This document shows positions 46,785 through 56,931 of a stretch of 64,000 nt of DNA, piece after piece. This DNA is from Adenanthera pavonina (taxonomy: Eukaryota > Streptophyta > Magnoliopsida > Fabales > Fabaceae). Every line of letters begins with the position of its first letter. The first letter of the stretch is position 1. The notes under the pieces were generated by a model. The model saw only the letters and a list, made by a program, of their open reading frames with translations, searched no databases and was not told the origin of the DNA. The stretch lies in NCBI GenBank assembly GCA_026686845.1, contig JAIVEN010000012.1, positions 26,600,501 to 26,664,500 of the forward strand, written 5' to 3'. The position numbers and the translations under genes are program-made.

Positions 46785-48900
46785 TTTTACTAAATTCCCA
46801 AGTGACTTAACCTTAATTCCCAAATCCGTCAAACTGAATTCCCAAGTGCCTTAAATTGAATTCCCAAGTGACCCAACCTGAATTCCCAAATCTGTCAAAT
46901 TGAATTTCCAAGTGCCTTAAACTGAATTCTCAAGTGACCTAACCTAAATTCCCAAATCTGTCAAACTAAATTCTCAAGTTCCTCAAATTGAATTCCCAAG
47001 TTCCTCAAACAGAATTCCCAAGTGCTTGTACCTGATTTCCTAGGTGGCTGAAACTGAATTCCCAAGTGACCTAACCTTAATTCCCAAATGCCTCAAACTA
47101 AATTCTCAAGTGCTTCAAACTAAATTCCCAAGTGACCCAACATGAATTCTCAAGTCCATCAAATTGAAATCCCAAGTGGCTGAAACTCAATTCCCAAGTG
47201 ACCCAACCTGAATTCCCAAGTACCTCAAACTAAATTTCTAAGTAGCTGAAACTAAATTCCCAAGTAACCTAACCTTAGTTCCCAAATCTTTCAAACTAAA
47301 TTCTCAATTGACCCAACTTTAGTTCCCAAGTGCCTCAAACTAAATTCCCAAGTGACCCAACCGGAATTCTGGTTGGGAATTAAGGTTAGATCACTTGGGA
47401 ATTTAGTTTCAACCACTTGGGAAATCAAGTACAAGTATTTGGGAATTCAGTTTAAGACAATTGGGAATTCAGTTTGACGGACTTGGGGATTCAGTTTGGG
47501 TCACTTGAGAATTCAGTTGGAGGGACTTGGGAATTAATGTTGGGTCACTTGGTTATTCAGTTTGAGGGACTTGGGAATTAAGGTTGGGTCACTTGGGAAT
47601 TCAGCTTGGGGACTTGGGAATTCAGTTTTGGTCACTCGGGAATTCAGTTTGGGTCATTTGGAAATTCAGTTTGAGACACTTATGAAATCAGGTAGACATC
47701 ATTCCGCACATGCATGTACATTGAGACACTTAGGAATTCAGGTATGAGACACTTGGGAATTCAGTTTTTGGGACTTGGGAATTTAGTTTGACGGACTTGG
47801 GAATTCAGTTTGGAGACTTGGGAATTCAGTTTGCGGGATTTGGAAATTCAGTTGATGAACTTGGGAATTCAGTTTTGGGGACTTATGAAATCAAGTAAGC
47901 ATCATTCCGCACATGCATGTACATTGAGACACTTAGGAATTCAGGTATGAGACACTTGGAAATTCAGTTTTTGGGACTTGGGAATTTAGTTTCAGGAACT
48001 TGGAAATTTAGTTTGATAGACCTGGAAATTCAGTTTGGGGGACTTGGGAATTTAATTTGGGGAACTTGGAAAATCAATTTGGGGACTTGGGAATTCAGTT
48101 TGATGGACTTAGGAATTCAGTTTCACGGACTTGGGAATTCAGTTTGAGAGACTTAGGAATTCAGTTAACGGACTTAGCAATTTAGATTTGGGGACTTGTA
48201 AAATCAGGTAGACATCATTCTGCACTTGCATGTACATTAAGACACTTAGGAATTTAGGTATGAGACACTTGGGAATTCAGTTTTGGGGACTTGGGAATTT
48301 AGTTTCAGGAGCTTGGGAATTCAGTCTAAGGACTTGGGAATTTAGTTTGGGAGACTTAGGAATTTAGTTTGAGGACTTGGAAATTCAATTTGGGGGACTT
48401 GTGAATTCAGTTTGACAAACTTGAGAATTAAGGTAGGGTCACTTTGGAATTAAGGTTGGGTCACTTGGGAATTTAGCTTAAGGGACTTGAGAATTCAGTT
48501 TAGTGGACTTGGGAATTTAGTTTCAGGTACTTAGGAATTTTGGTATGAGACACTTAGGAATTCAGGTATGAGGCACTTGGGAATTCATTTTTGGGGACTT
48601 GGGAATTTAGTTTTGGTCACTTGAGAATTTAGTATTAGGGACTTGGGAATTTAGTTTGAGGGGCTTAGGAATTCAGTTTGAGGGACTTGGAAATTCAGTT
48701 TGGGTCACATGAAAATTCAGTTTGGGGGACTTTGTAATTTAGTTTGGTTGACTTGAGAATTTAGTTTCAAGTACTTGGGAATTCGGGTATGCAACATTTA
48801 AGAATTCAGGGATGAGATACTTGAGAATTCAGTTTGGGGGACTTGAGAATTCAGTTTGGATCACTTGGGAATTTAGTTTGAGGCACTTGTGAAATTAAGT
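46785..48900. repeat. Palindromic minisatellite, unit about 19-24 bp
   Basis: About 2.1 kb of degenerate units close to CTTGGGAATTCAGTTTGGGGA. From 46785 to about 47366 the units run as the reverse complement (AATTCCCAAGTGACC); from 47367 to 48900 they run forward. The switch is at a near-perfect palindrome centred on GAATTC (47356-47377). Higher-order units are visible: a block with GACATCATTC(C/T)GCAC and GCATGTACATT recurs at about 47694, 47899 and 48212, and in decayed form at 48903. Open frames through it encode only repeat translations. Confidence 0.9.
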
Positions 48901-49404
48901 AGACATTACTCCACACATATATGTAAATTACATTATAACAAAGGACATAAACATGTTCAACTTGCATATATGTTACTAGCATATATATCATTCTTACATT
49001 CGTACATCAAAGGTAGTTTGAGCAATTTACAATTTATCATTCTAACATGTTAACTACCCATGTTCCTAATAATAAACACTATCACCTACCTATATGCAGT
49101 GCCCATTTAAAAAAAAAAACACATATGGGTCATATACCAACTTTTGCCAACCCCAACTTCTGCAAAAAAAATATCGATTTGGGGTGTATATCTATACAAA
49201 AAAGCTGTTCGAAACCATTAACAGAATGAAGATAAAAAGCAGCTACATTTTAATGGTGAACCAGTTGATATGCTCGTGGTTTTCATCTTGCACATTTACA
49301 GAAGATCTACATAGGATTAGGATTCTTGCAGCTAGAGCGATTATGCCAAGGTTGGTGACAAAATGAACACATGTACACTTCTTGTTTTGAAACTAAGACT
49401 CCCG

Positions 49405-52170
49405 TCACCTAGTCCGCAGTCTACCAGGAGCACATGTGGTAATAGGAGGCTGTAAAAAAGTATGTGATTCATAATCACTAGATGTTAGTTCATCCAACTG
49501 TGGCATGTCATTAGTTTCCACTGGAATCATGGTGCTACTGTATATTTTCTCTTGTGCACTAATCTTGTAACAGTATTCAACATATGCATAAACATTTCCG
49601 TGAACTAATCTAATTGCTACACATGCATATAGACATGGAATGCCAACCATTTGCCATGCTTGATAGGTGCAATCCCAAGTTGTGAGATTGACCCTCAAAT
49701 CTGCAGAAACAGTGCGAACTGATATCCTACTTAAGCTATAATGTTCAGCAACTATTGTTTCAACCCTTGCCACATTCTCTTGTAGTTGTTCTTCCACTTT
49801 TAGACTTACCTCGTTTGTTCACTTTGACATAGCCATCTTGCAACTATACAATTTCTTTGCCAATTTTGATCGATGCTCATTTATCAAAGCATATATATTA
49901 TGCTTTCACTCCTTTACCAACCAAGCATTAAATGACTCAGCCAGATTTGTTATAATATGATCCCACCTTCGATGCCGAAATCGAGATAAGGCCCAACAAT
50001 CAATGTCACCATTTGTTTCTATCCATTGTGTCACCTTAGGGGAGAAACACCTCAAATTGTCTATTGCTTTATTAAAATCAAACTCCAACCTTGCATATGC
50101 AACAACATCCAACAACTTAAGTGCATCATCCTTTCTCTTTCTCCTTCTACTGCCTGTGGTAATTTTCATAAACTCAAAACTGAAATTTTCCTTTACATGC
50201 CGATAGCAGTATGCATGTTGATCACTTCCAAAAATATCTCCCACTGCACTAATAATCAATATTGTCAGAACCGGACCGGACATTGAACCGGACAAGGCAC
50301 TGGTTCAAGGTTCAATAGTTCCACCGAGGTCGAACTGAGGTCAGACCGGTAGTGATTAAAATAATATATTTAAAACAAATAATATAAGTTTAAATAAATT
50401 TTATAACTTAATTAAAGTCTCAAACTAAATAATATTGAATTATTAATCTATCATTCACCATAAATAAATTATTAATAAGTTTTATAACTTAATATTTTAA
50501 TTTAAATAAGTTAATATTCATCTATAATCATATTTTGAGTTCAAAATAATAAATTAATAATCTATTATTTATTATTTATTAAGTAAATATATAACTTTTA
50601 ATAGTTATATATCATAATAATGTTTATATAATATTATAATATATAAAAAAACACATTTTGTACTGAAAATAATGTTATTTTATCTTAAAAACCAAAAAAA
50701 ATATTTTAAAAAAATTTGAAAAAAAATAATAATACAGAACCGGTTCAAACCGGTTCAGGGCCTGTTCAAGACCGGTTATATCAGTTCAAGGCCGATTCCA
50801 CCGGCTCTTGACCGATTTTGAACAGTACCGGTTCTGCAGTATGCTCGGACCAGACCAGGCACCGGTTCCCGGTCCAACCGGTCGAACCGGCCGGTTCGGT
50901 CCAGTTATGATAACCATGCTAATAATTGCATTATGCCTATCTGATAGTATGGTCATTTGCACAGAACCTGTAATCTCTCTCAAATTCTAAAGAAACCATG
51001 CCCAATTATCATATGTCTCCCTACCTACAATTACATAAGCTAGAGGGAACAAGTCATCATTTGCATCATATGATGAGGCTGACAGCAAGGTCCCCTTATA
51101 TGGACCACTCAAATGGGAGCCATCTATAGATAGTATTGGTCGGGCCCCAAGCAAAAATCCATTTATGCAGCATCCATATGCAATAAATAGCCTCTGAAAC
51201 ATGTTGTTTCCCAATGGTTCCCATTTTGCAATTGTATAAGGGTCCGTTTCCATCAGTCTATCATAAAGCCATGGGATTAACATATATGAATTATCAGGAC
51301 ACCCATGAATTTCCTCTAACGCTTTTTCTCTTGCATTATATGCTTGCTTGTAAGTAAGGATTAAATCATAATCCCTCAGTAAGTCTCGTACTATCTCAGT
51401 TGATGTTTTGTCTGGACTACCCATTAAAGCATCACCAATTATATATGCTACCAGTGTTGAGTTCACCCTACGAGGCACAAGAAGGTAGTCTTGTGTACTA
51501 TGTGTGTGTTCATTATGAAAATGATGTACACACATGAAGGGGGTTTCTCTTCCAACAACATATGCTGTTATCTTCCATTAACACCCAACAACCATGCATT
51601 TCGCAATCATCTTTTTTCGACTATTCTTTACATACTTGTATCCAAATTAATGAGTAACACTATATTTGTACATTACTTTTCAGAAATGTCTTTCCAAGTT
51701 GAATTAACATAATTCCCAAGTGAGAAATTCAACATTTCCAACTCGTTCTACCTATTTTTAGTAGTCTCAATATTATTCATTATTGTCATTTTATTCCAAA
51801 ACTCAATTTAAGTATGTCCAAACATCTAACCAAGAGAGCTTACCCTTCTGAATGTTCCATCGATGTCTTTACAATTTTATTGATCATGTTCCCCCTAATG
51901 TATACATGTGCAAATTCATCGTTGAACCTTATCAATTTTTGAACTCCTTCATCATTTAAAAGATCTATAAATGTACTATGATTGAATTTCACTGTATACT
52001 TCATCTCAAGTCTGTTGCATTCATTACCCGTTATCGATGATATCATTCTCAACAACTCGTGCTGTGTCATGTTTTTTTTTTAATAACTCAACATTTGTTT
52101 TCCCTCCCTCATATTGGATCCTACCTTCCACATCTCTCACAAATTGTCACCCAAAGTGAACCTAACAAAA
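49405..52170 (-). pseudogene. MULE transposase, decayed
   Basis: Mutator-type DDE transposase in pieces on the minus strand. The N-terminal part (52160-51840) has a PB1-like plant MULE leader, separated from an upstream in-frame piece by a 10-base A run that shifts the frame. The DNA-binding/FAR1-like part and catalytic core (51620-50987) contain HHFHNEHTH, the first Asp in SIDGSHLSGPYKG and PLAYVIVGRE. The core continues with the second Asp in LSDRHNAII, then GSDQHAYCYRH and the Glu in NLAESFNAW. A C-terminal SWIM finger lies at 49797-49405. Stops at 51578-51580, 50987-50989 and 49906-49908, the frame shift and a hAT-type MITE (50257-50918) make it non-functional. In the SWIM finger two ligands are replaced: WDCTYQAW has Tyr for the second Cys, and GIPCLYAC has Tyr for His. 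Confidence 0.9.
50257..50918. mobile_element. hAT-type MITE inserted in the MULE transposase
   Basis: 662 bp flanked by a perfect 8-bp target duplication CTAATAAT (50249-50256 and 50919-50926), the hAT signature. Terminal inverted repeats of 21 bp match at 15 positions: one end starts CAATATTGTCAGAACCGG, the other (reversed) CATGGTTATCATAACTGG. Both subterminal regions are packed with ACCGGTT / AACCGG repeats around an AT-rich core with no coding capacity. Removing the element and one target copy restores the transposase frame through SDRHNAIISAVGDIFG, which confirms the boundaries. Confidence 0.92.
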
Positions 52171-53148
52171 TATTTCTTTCAATGAACTACTTGACATCTG
52201 TAAGTCAATCCTGCAAGAAGCAACTATATAGTTGTTACAAATGATTTTACCAAGATGAAATCATTTATCATAACAACTATTAATTAACCCACAATTCCTA
52301 ACTACAAATTCCTATCATCTTTATCTATACTAACTAAGTAAGAGTGAATCATAATATTTATTAATAAAATAACACAATAAGCCAATTGATGGTTTATTCT
52401 ACAGTTTACAAGAAATATTATTTTCCTGCACAATTTTCATGGAGATAACAAACATTTCCATCTGTCATTTGTATAATTCCATACCTCCCATATTAGTTTT
52501 CAGTACTCCTCCATACTTTAGTTTTAAAAAAAGTTTCAATTCATTGAAAAACATCATATGCCGTTGATAAGTTTATAATCCATCTAAAGTGTGATCATAT
52601 GTAGTTTTAACATATTATTAAGCTATACAAAACAAGTGACAGTGCTTTACCAATGCTTTACCAAAAACCAACCAACGTTTTATAAGCAAAGTTGAAATGC
52701 ATGATGTAGCGATGACATAAAGGCAGCAGAGAAGATGAAGATGAAGATGAAGATGAAGGCAATGATGTAGCAAGGAGAGACAGCCACAATAGAAGAACAA
52801 CATGACAGAAATTATGACAGAGGCAGATGAGAAGAATAACAATGCTTTACCCAACACCAACTGACAATAACACCAAACTTTGGGGAGGAAGATTTTTTGC
52901 TCTTGGGGAGAGAAAGAATTTTGCCCTTTATGGAGCTCTGCCGATGAAGACTTCGTGAGCTTTCTGATTTTGACATAAAGGCAGCCGTGGGTGGATGCAT
53001 TTTGAGTTTCTGAATTGAGGGTTAATTTTGTCCAGGAGCTTTTATTTTTATTTCAGTTGAAGACCTGGGGACTTGGGAATGATTATACAAATTAGAGATC
53101 CTTATTTGTCATAATTTATCTTTGGGGGTCCCTAAATGTCTTTTTCCC
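51341..53148 (-). repeat. Right inverted arm of the MULE (1.8 kb)
   Basis: Reverse complement of the left arm, with the better preserved terminus. Unlike the left arm it is continuous with the rest of the transposase gene, so it is probably the original end of the element. It lacks about 330 bp present in the left arm; the gap is consistent with a deletion between short ACTTGGAA / CTTGGAATAGG repeats. Confidence 0.9.
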
Positions 53149-53167
53149 AAAAATAAGTGTCACTTAT

Positions 53168-53388
53168 GTCATGTTTGGTAGAAAGAAAGTTAATTTTAAT
53201 AAAGGAAAAAGGAAAGAGAAAATCCATCTTAATGTATTTGATTTCTAATGGAAGAGCAATTATTGACCATGAAAAATATTGAGATTTTTAATGGAACAAT
53301 TATAATTAGTTAACAAATATATTAAAGATGGATTTTCTTTATCATTTTTTCTTTTTTGAAACCAACTTTCTTTCTACTAAATATAGTC
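53168..53388. mobile_element. Small MITE, copy 1 of a pair
   Basis: About 220 bp with inverted ends: ATGTTTGGTAGAAAGAAAGT at the left and TTTCTTTCTACTAAATATAG at the right. The interior shares blocks such as TGATTTCTAATGGAAGAGCA with the copy at 54087-54322. It lies just outside the right end of the MULE. No coding capacity. Confidence 0.7.
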
Positions 53389-53682
53389 TTAGATTTTTTT
53401 AATTGAACATTTTGTGAAAAGAGAAAATTAATAATAGAGTAACTTAGATTTTTGCAAACAAAACACGTTCAAAATTAGTTGATGTGTTTTAATTAAAGAC
53501 ATTTTTTAATTTTGATTTTAAAAAGTGGTATTTAAAACACATTTCACAAAGTAAATTTTCAAAAGAATTAATTCTAAGAAATAATTTTTTTTTACCAAAT
53601 CAACTCAAAACCAATAGGTCGAGTTTCTAAGTGTCTGTGATAATTTAGAATCACTTATTATAAATTATAATCTTCTGTTTGG

Positions 53683-53928
53683 TTGGAGAGATTTGGAGAG
53701 AAAGAAGAGATAGAAAAAATTAAAATTCTCTCATTTAATTCAATAAGTACGGGAACAAAGGGGGAAAAATCTCAATTTTCTCTCATTTGATTTAATAAGG
53801 ATGAGGGAGAAAGAAGGGATCTCTCCCTCTTGCCCCTCCCCTCCCTTAATATATTCAAATAAGAAAAAATTTAAATATCTCTAATTCTCTTCTCTCCCCT
53901 TCCTCCTCTCCATTGAATTAAACAGTAC
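53683..53928. mobile_element. Possible GA-rich MITE
   Basis: About 245 bp with inverted ends: CTGTTTGGTTGGAGAGATT on the left and, reversed from the right, CTGTTTAATTCAATGGAGAGG, both followed by GAGAGAAGAGA-like sequence. Two internal CTCTCATTTAATTCAATAAG / CTCTCATTTGATTTAATAAG repeats. Target duplication not clear. Confidence 0.5.
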
Positions 53929-54086
53929 CTAAAAATGATTAAAAAGAAAAAAGAAATTTACTTTTAATATCAAAATGAGCAAAAAAAATATTTTTAATTG
54001 ACAATGGAATTAGTATCATTAAGAGTCACCCATGAGTTAACCTAAAGGAAAACATAGGAAAAATAAGAGGGATGATAGAGTTTAGT

Positions 54087-54322
54087 GCTACGTTTGATAG
54101 AAAGAAAAAAATTCAAAAAAAAAAGAAAAAAAAAAGAAAATCTATTTAATATGTATGATTTCCAATTAAAGAGTTATTATTGGTTTCTAATAAAAAATCT
54201 ACCAAATATATTAAGATTTCTAATGAAAGAACTATAATTAACTATTAAATATATTTAGATAAATTTTTTCTCTTATTTTATTTTTCTTAGAGCTCTTTTT
54301 CTTTCTACCAAACATGACATAG
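54087..54322. mobile_element. Small MITE, copy 2 of a pair
   Basis: About 235 bp ending in TACGTTTGATAGAAAGAAA on the left and TTTCTTTCTACCAAACATGA on the right. The interior parallels the copy at 53168-53388 (TGATTTCCAATTAAAGAG, then a TATTAAGATTTCTAATG stretch). The copies are diverged and in the same orientation. Confidence 0.7.
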
Positions 54323-55600
54323 GTTTTCTATAATTTTTTCCTAATTTTTTACTTCCCTTATTTTTTTTTCTCTTGTCCAAACAAAGGGTTAAATAATTTA
54401 ACATCACTCCCAACGAATTCCAAATTAATACAGTGGTGTATCATTTGAGATGGTTTGTGTTTGTTGTGATATTTTTAATCAAGTTCTTTATTCTATTATT
54501 AATCTTCCCTTGGCATCAAACTCTCGGAGACCAAACTATGAGATGATCGATATTACTAAGCATCAAAATATAATGTAAAGTAGGCTACCAAATTATGACG
54601 ATGGATAGATATTATTAAGTATCAATCAAAATATAATATAAAGTATAATAGAGGCGCACTATTTATAAGGTAAACAATGCAGCTTTATTTTGGGCTTCAT
54701 ACCTTTCTTTTCTTTTCTATTTTTTTTCTCTTTTTTATTTGGATAGATTTCATTTTTTGTATAGGGAGAATTAGTGATGAGATTGTTTTTAAATTCAATA
54801 TCTTTTAAAATTAAATAAAACATTTGCATGTCCTCCTACACAAATCCGCACAGGGAAAAATCTAGTTATATTATAATATTACACTACTGCCACGAGTCCA
54901 GCTGGGCCATGCAATTCACCTCTATTTCCCAACTAGCTTCAAACTACCAAAAGACACAGAATATGTCATACTTAATTTATATATCTAATAATTAAACTTT
55001 AAAGACTTTTTATTAAGCTAGACCTCAAAAATAAATTGTAAGTGCATATCCTATAAAATAATAGTTATACAGTAAATTATGCACAAATATGTCAATTATA
55101 TAATCTTATGAATAATAAAAAAATGTCCTTAAAATTTTATCTATTTATAATAAAACATATATAAACACATTTAGTGTAACATATAAAAAATATACAACAT
55201 ATATTATGTACAATAGAAACATAGTTACATTAAATTATTGAAATTTTTTCTGTATAATACATTTGGAGTTGTGTTTATTGGTTTTACTTGCAGATCAACA
55301 ATTATTTTCTCTATTTCAAATTAATTATTATTTTAGAATTTTAATGAATCATTAATTATTTTTACTATTTTATTTTTTATTAATAAAAGTACTGGTGGAT
55401 GAACCCCAAGTACTTGCTTAGAAATAAGTATCAAAATATAAAAATATTAATACTATTAGATTTTTCCCCAGTATAAATTATTTAATAGTTTTCTTAAATG
55501 GGTTGTTTAATACTTTTCTTGGTTAATACCATGATTATTTGAAAATGGATGAACGTGAAATATTTTCATTTGTGACCTGGTTTTAGGGAGCTGTGGGTGC
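54323..55600. other. Intergenic, AT-rich
   Basis: Strongly AT-rich DNA with homopolymer and TTTATTA-type stretches, ending in the upstream region of the mitochondrial bL35 gene. No gene, RNA or element ends are evident. Confidence 0.5.
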
Positions 55601-56881
55601 GTGGACGTGGTGAAGGAGCACAAAAACGCCGCCGTTTTTGGCGTCTAGCATGCCACGCACGGAATCGAAGCCCCTGAATCCTCATCCCATTTTCTTCGCC
55701 TTGCCCTCGTGTCTGCTCTCTCCACCCGTCTACACCTCCAGGGTAGAGCGGCAGCCGTTGCACCTCCTTCTCCAGCCGGCGTTCCTCCTCCACTGTCGAA
55801 GCTGGTCGTCCATTGTCCGCTGTATCAAGCTCCGTTTGCCGAACTCCGTCGTCGAACAGGAAGCGCGAAGAGGTAAGCATCGACTATATATACTCCACTC
55901 TCACAAAATCCCTAAATCCCCTTAAGCTTTGTCTTATTATTTTACTCCCTGATGTTCAGACTGTATATGAAATCTTCTACTCCTCTGTTGTTGGCTTGAA
56001 ATCTTATTTTATTGTGATCTGCAATATTCCCATCTTGTGTAGAACTGTTGATGATATCTGCATTTGCATCTTGCAAATTTGTTCTCACTGTGTTTTGATT
56101 TTTAAATTGAAGAGGATGTTTATTGCAAATTTTTTTCTGGATTTGCATCTTACTGTGATCTCATCTTGCGCTTATTGCTTAAGACATATAATCTTTTGCT
56201 TGTATCCATTTGAATTGGTGATTTTAATGTTGAATCTGAAGTTCTGTATGCAATTCTGGAATGTTTAACTTGATGTTACATTTTTGGTTGCTCCATTTCT
56301 GTTCAGGTACATATTTTTTTCAAAAAGAAGGAAAAAAAAAACCCAGTAGGTTGGCCCGGCCCATGCTCACCCCTTACAACATCTGTTTTCTTTGGGATGA
56401 GGGTTGTATCTTGGTCTGTAATTGGATAATCTTACTAATTATTGTTGGTTTATATATAAACAATTTTTGGTCCCTGATTTTATGCATATATTTTTTATCT
56501 TGTTTGAAATTTGAGTTATATAATGGATGATAATCCATAGATTACTCAAATCTCTCTTAACTCATCCACTTCGTTATGTTTTGATCCTGAAACCTCTAAT
56601 GAAAGCATGATCCATTATTGATTATACATTATTGATTGCCTATAAGGCGTGTACTAGACTGGATCAAATTTGTGCACATTTTGGATCACTGTCTTACTGA
56701 ATGACATGGCTCACTGACTCATTACACAATGGCTTTTCTATCATATGAAGTGTGAAATGTAAGAGTATAGTTTCTATAATATATGTGTGTTTTGAGAAAT
56801 TCCATCTTCCAAGTGGACTTGAGTAGATTTTATGGTTTCTCCATGTATTTCCTCTTTCTAACAAAGTGGTATCAATTGCAG
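55600..56881 (+). promoter_or_regulatory. Leader exon and leader intron of the bL35m gene
   Basis: GC content rises around 55610-55872, as in a leader exon. It ends at a strong donor, AGAG|GTAAGC (55872/55873), and the acceptor TTGCAG at 56876-56881 precedes the coding exon. An open frame that starts at the ATG in GCATGCCACGC (about 55650) crosses the splice and stops before the main start, so it would be an upstream open frame. It matches no family I recognise. No TATA box is evident. Confidence 0.5.
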
Positions 56882-56931
56882 GTGTTAATTTGGCAAAGCA
56901 CCATAGCTGAAAGCTTCTGCCATTGACAGTG

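Larger units (their letters stand above)
43276..53148. mobile_element. Mutator-like element (MULE) with giant inverted arms and a captured gene fragment
   Basis: A 9.87-kb unit. The right terminus reads GGGAAAAAGACATTTAGGGA on the minus strand and the left reads AAGAAAAAGACATTTAGGGA from 43276. Outside lie AAAAATACA (43267-43275) and AAAAATAAG (53149-53157), matching at 7 of 9 positions, as expected for the 9-bp target duplication of Mutator elements once aged. Inside, in order: left arm, host glycosyltransferase fragment, palindromic minisatellite, decayed transposase on the minus strand, right arm. The arms share the first part of the transposase gene, so the left arm is probably an inverted copy of the right end. 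The element looks inactive. Confidence 0.85.

Noticed and set aside
47562..48147. Open frames of repetitive LGNS/GIQF-type residues in the minisatellite
   Set aside because: They are translations of the CTTGGGAATTCAG repeat in a frame that happens to stay open; no start context, no family, and they follow the array edges.
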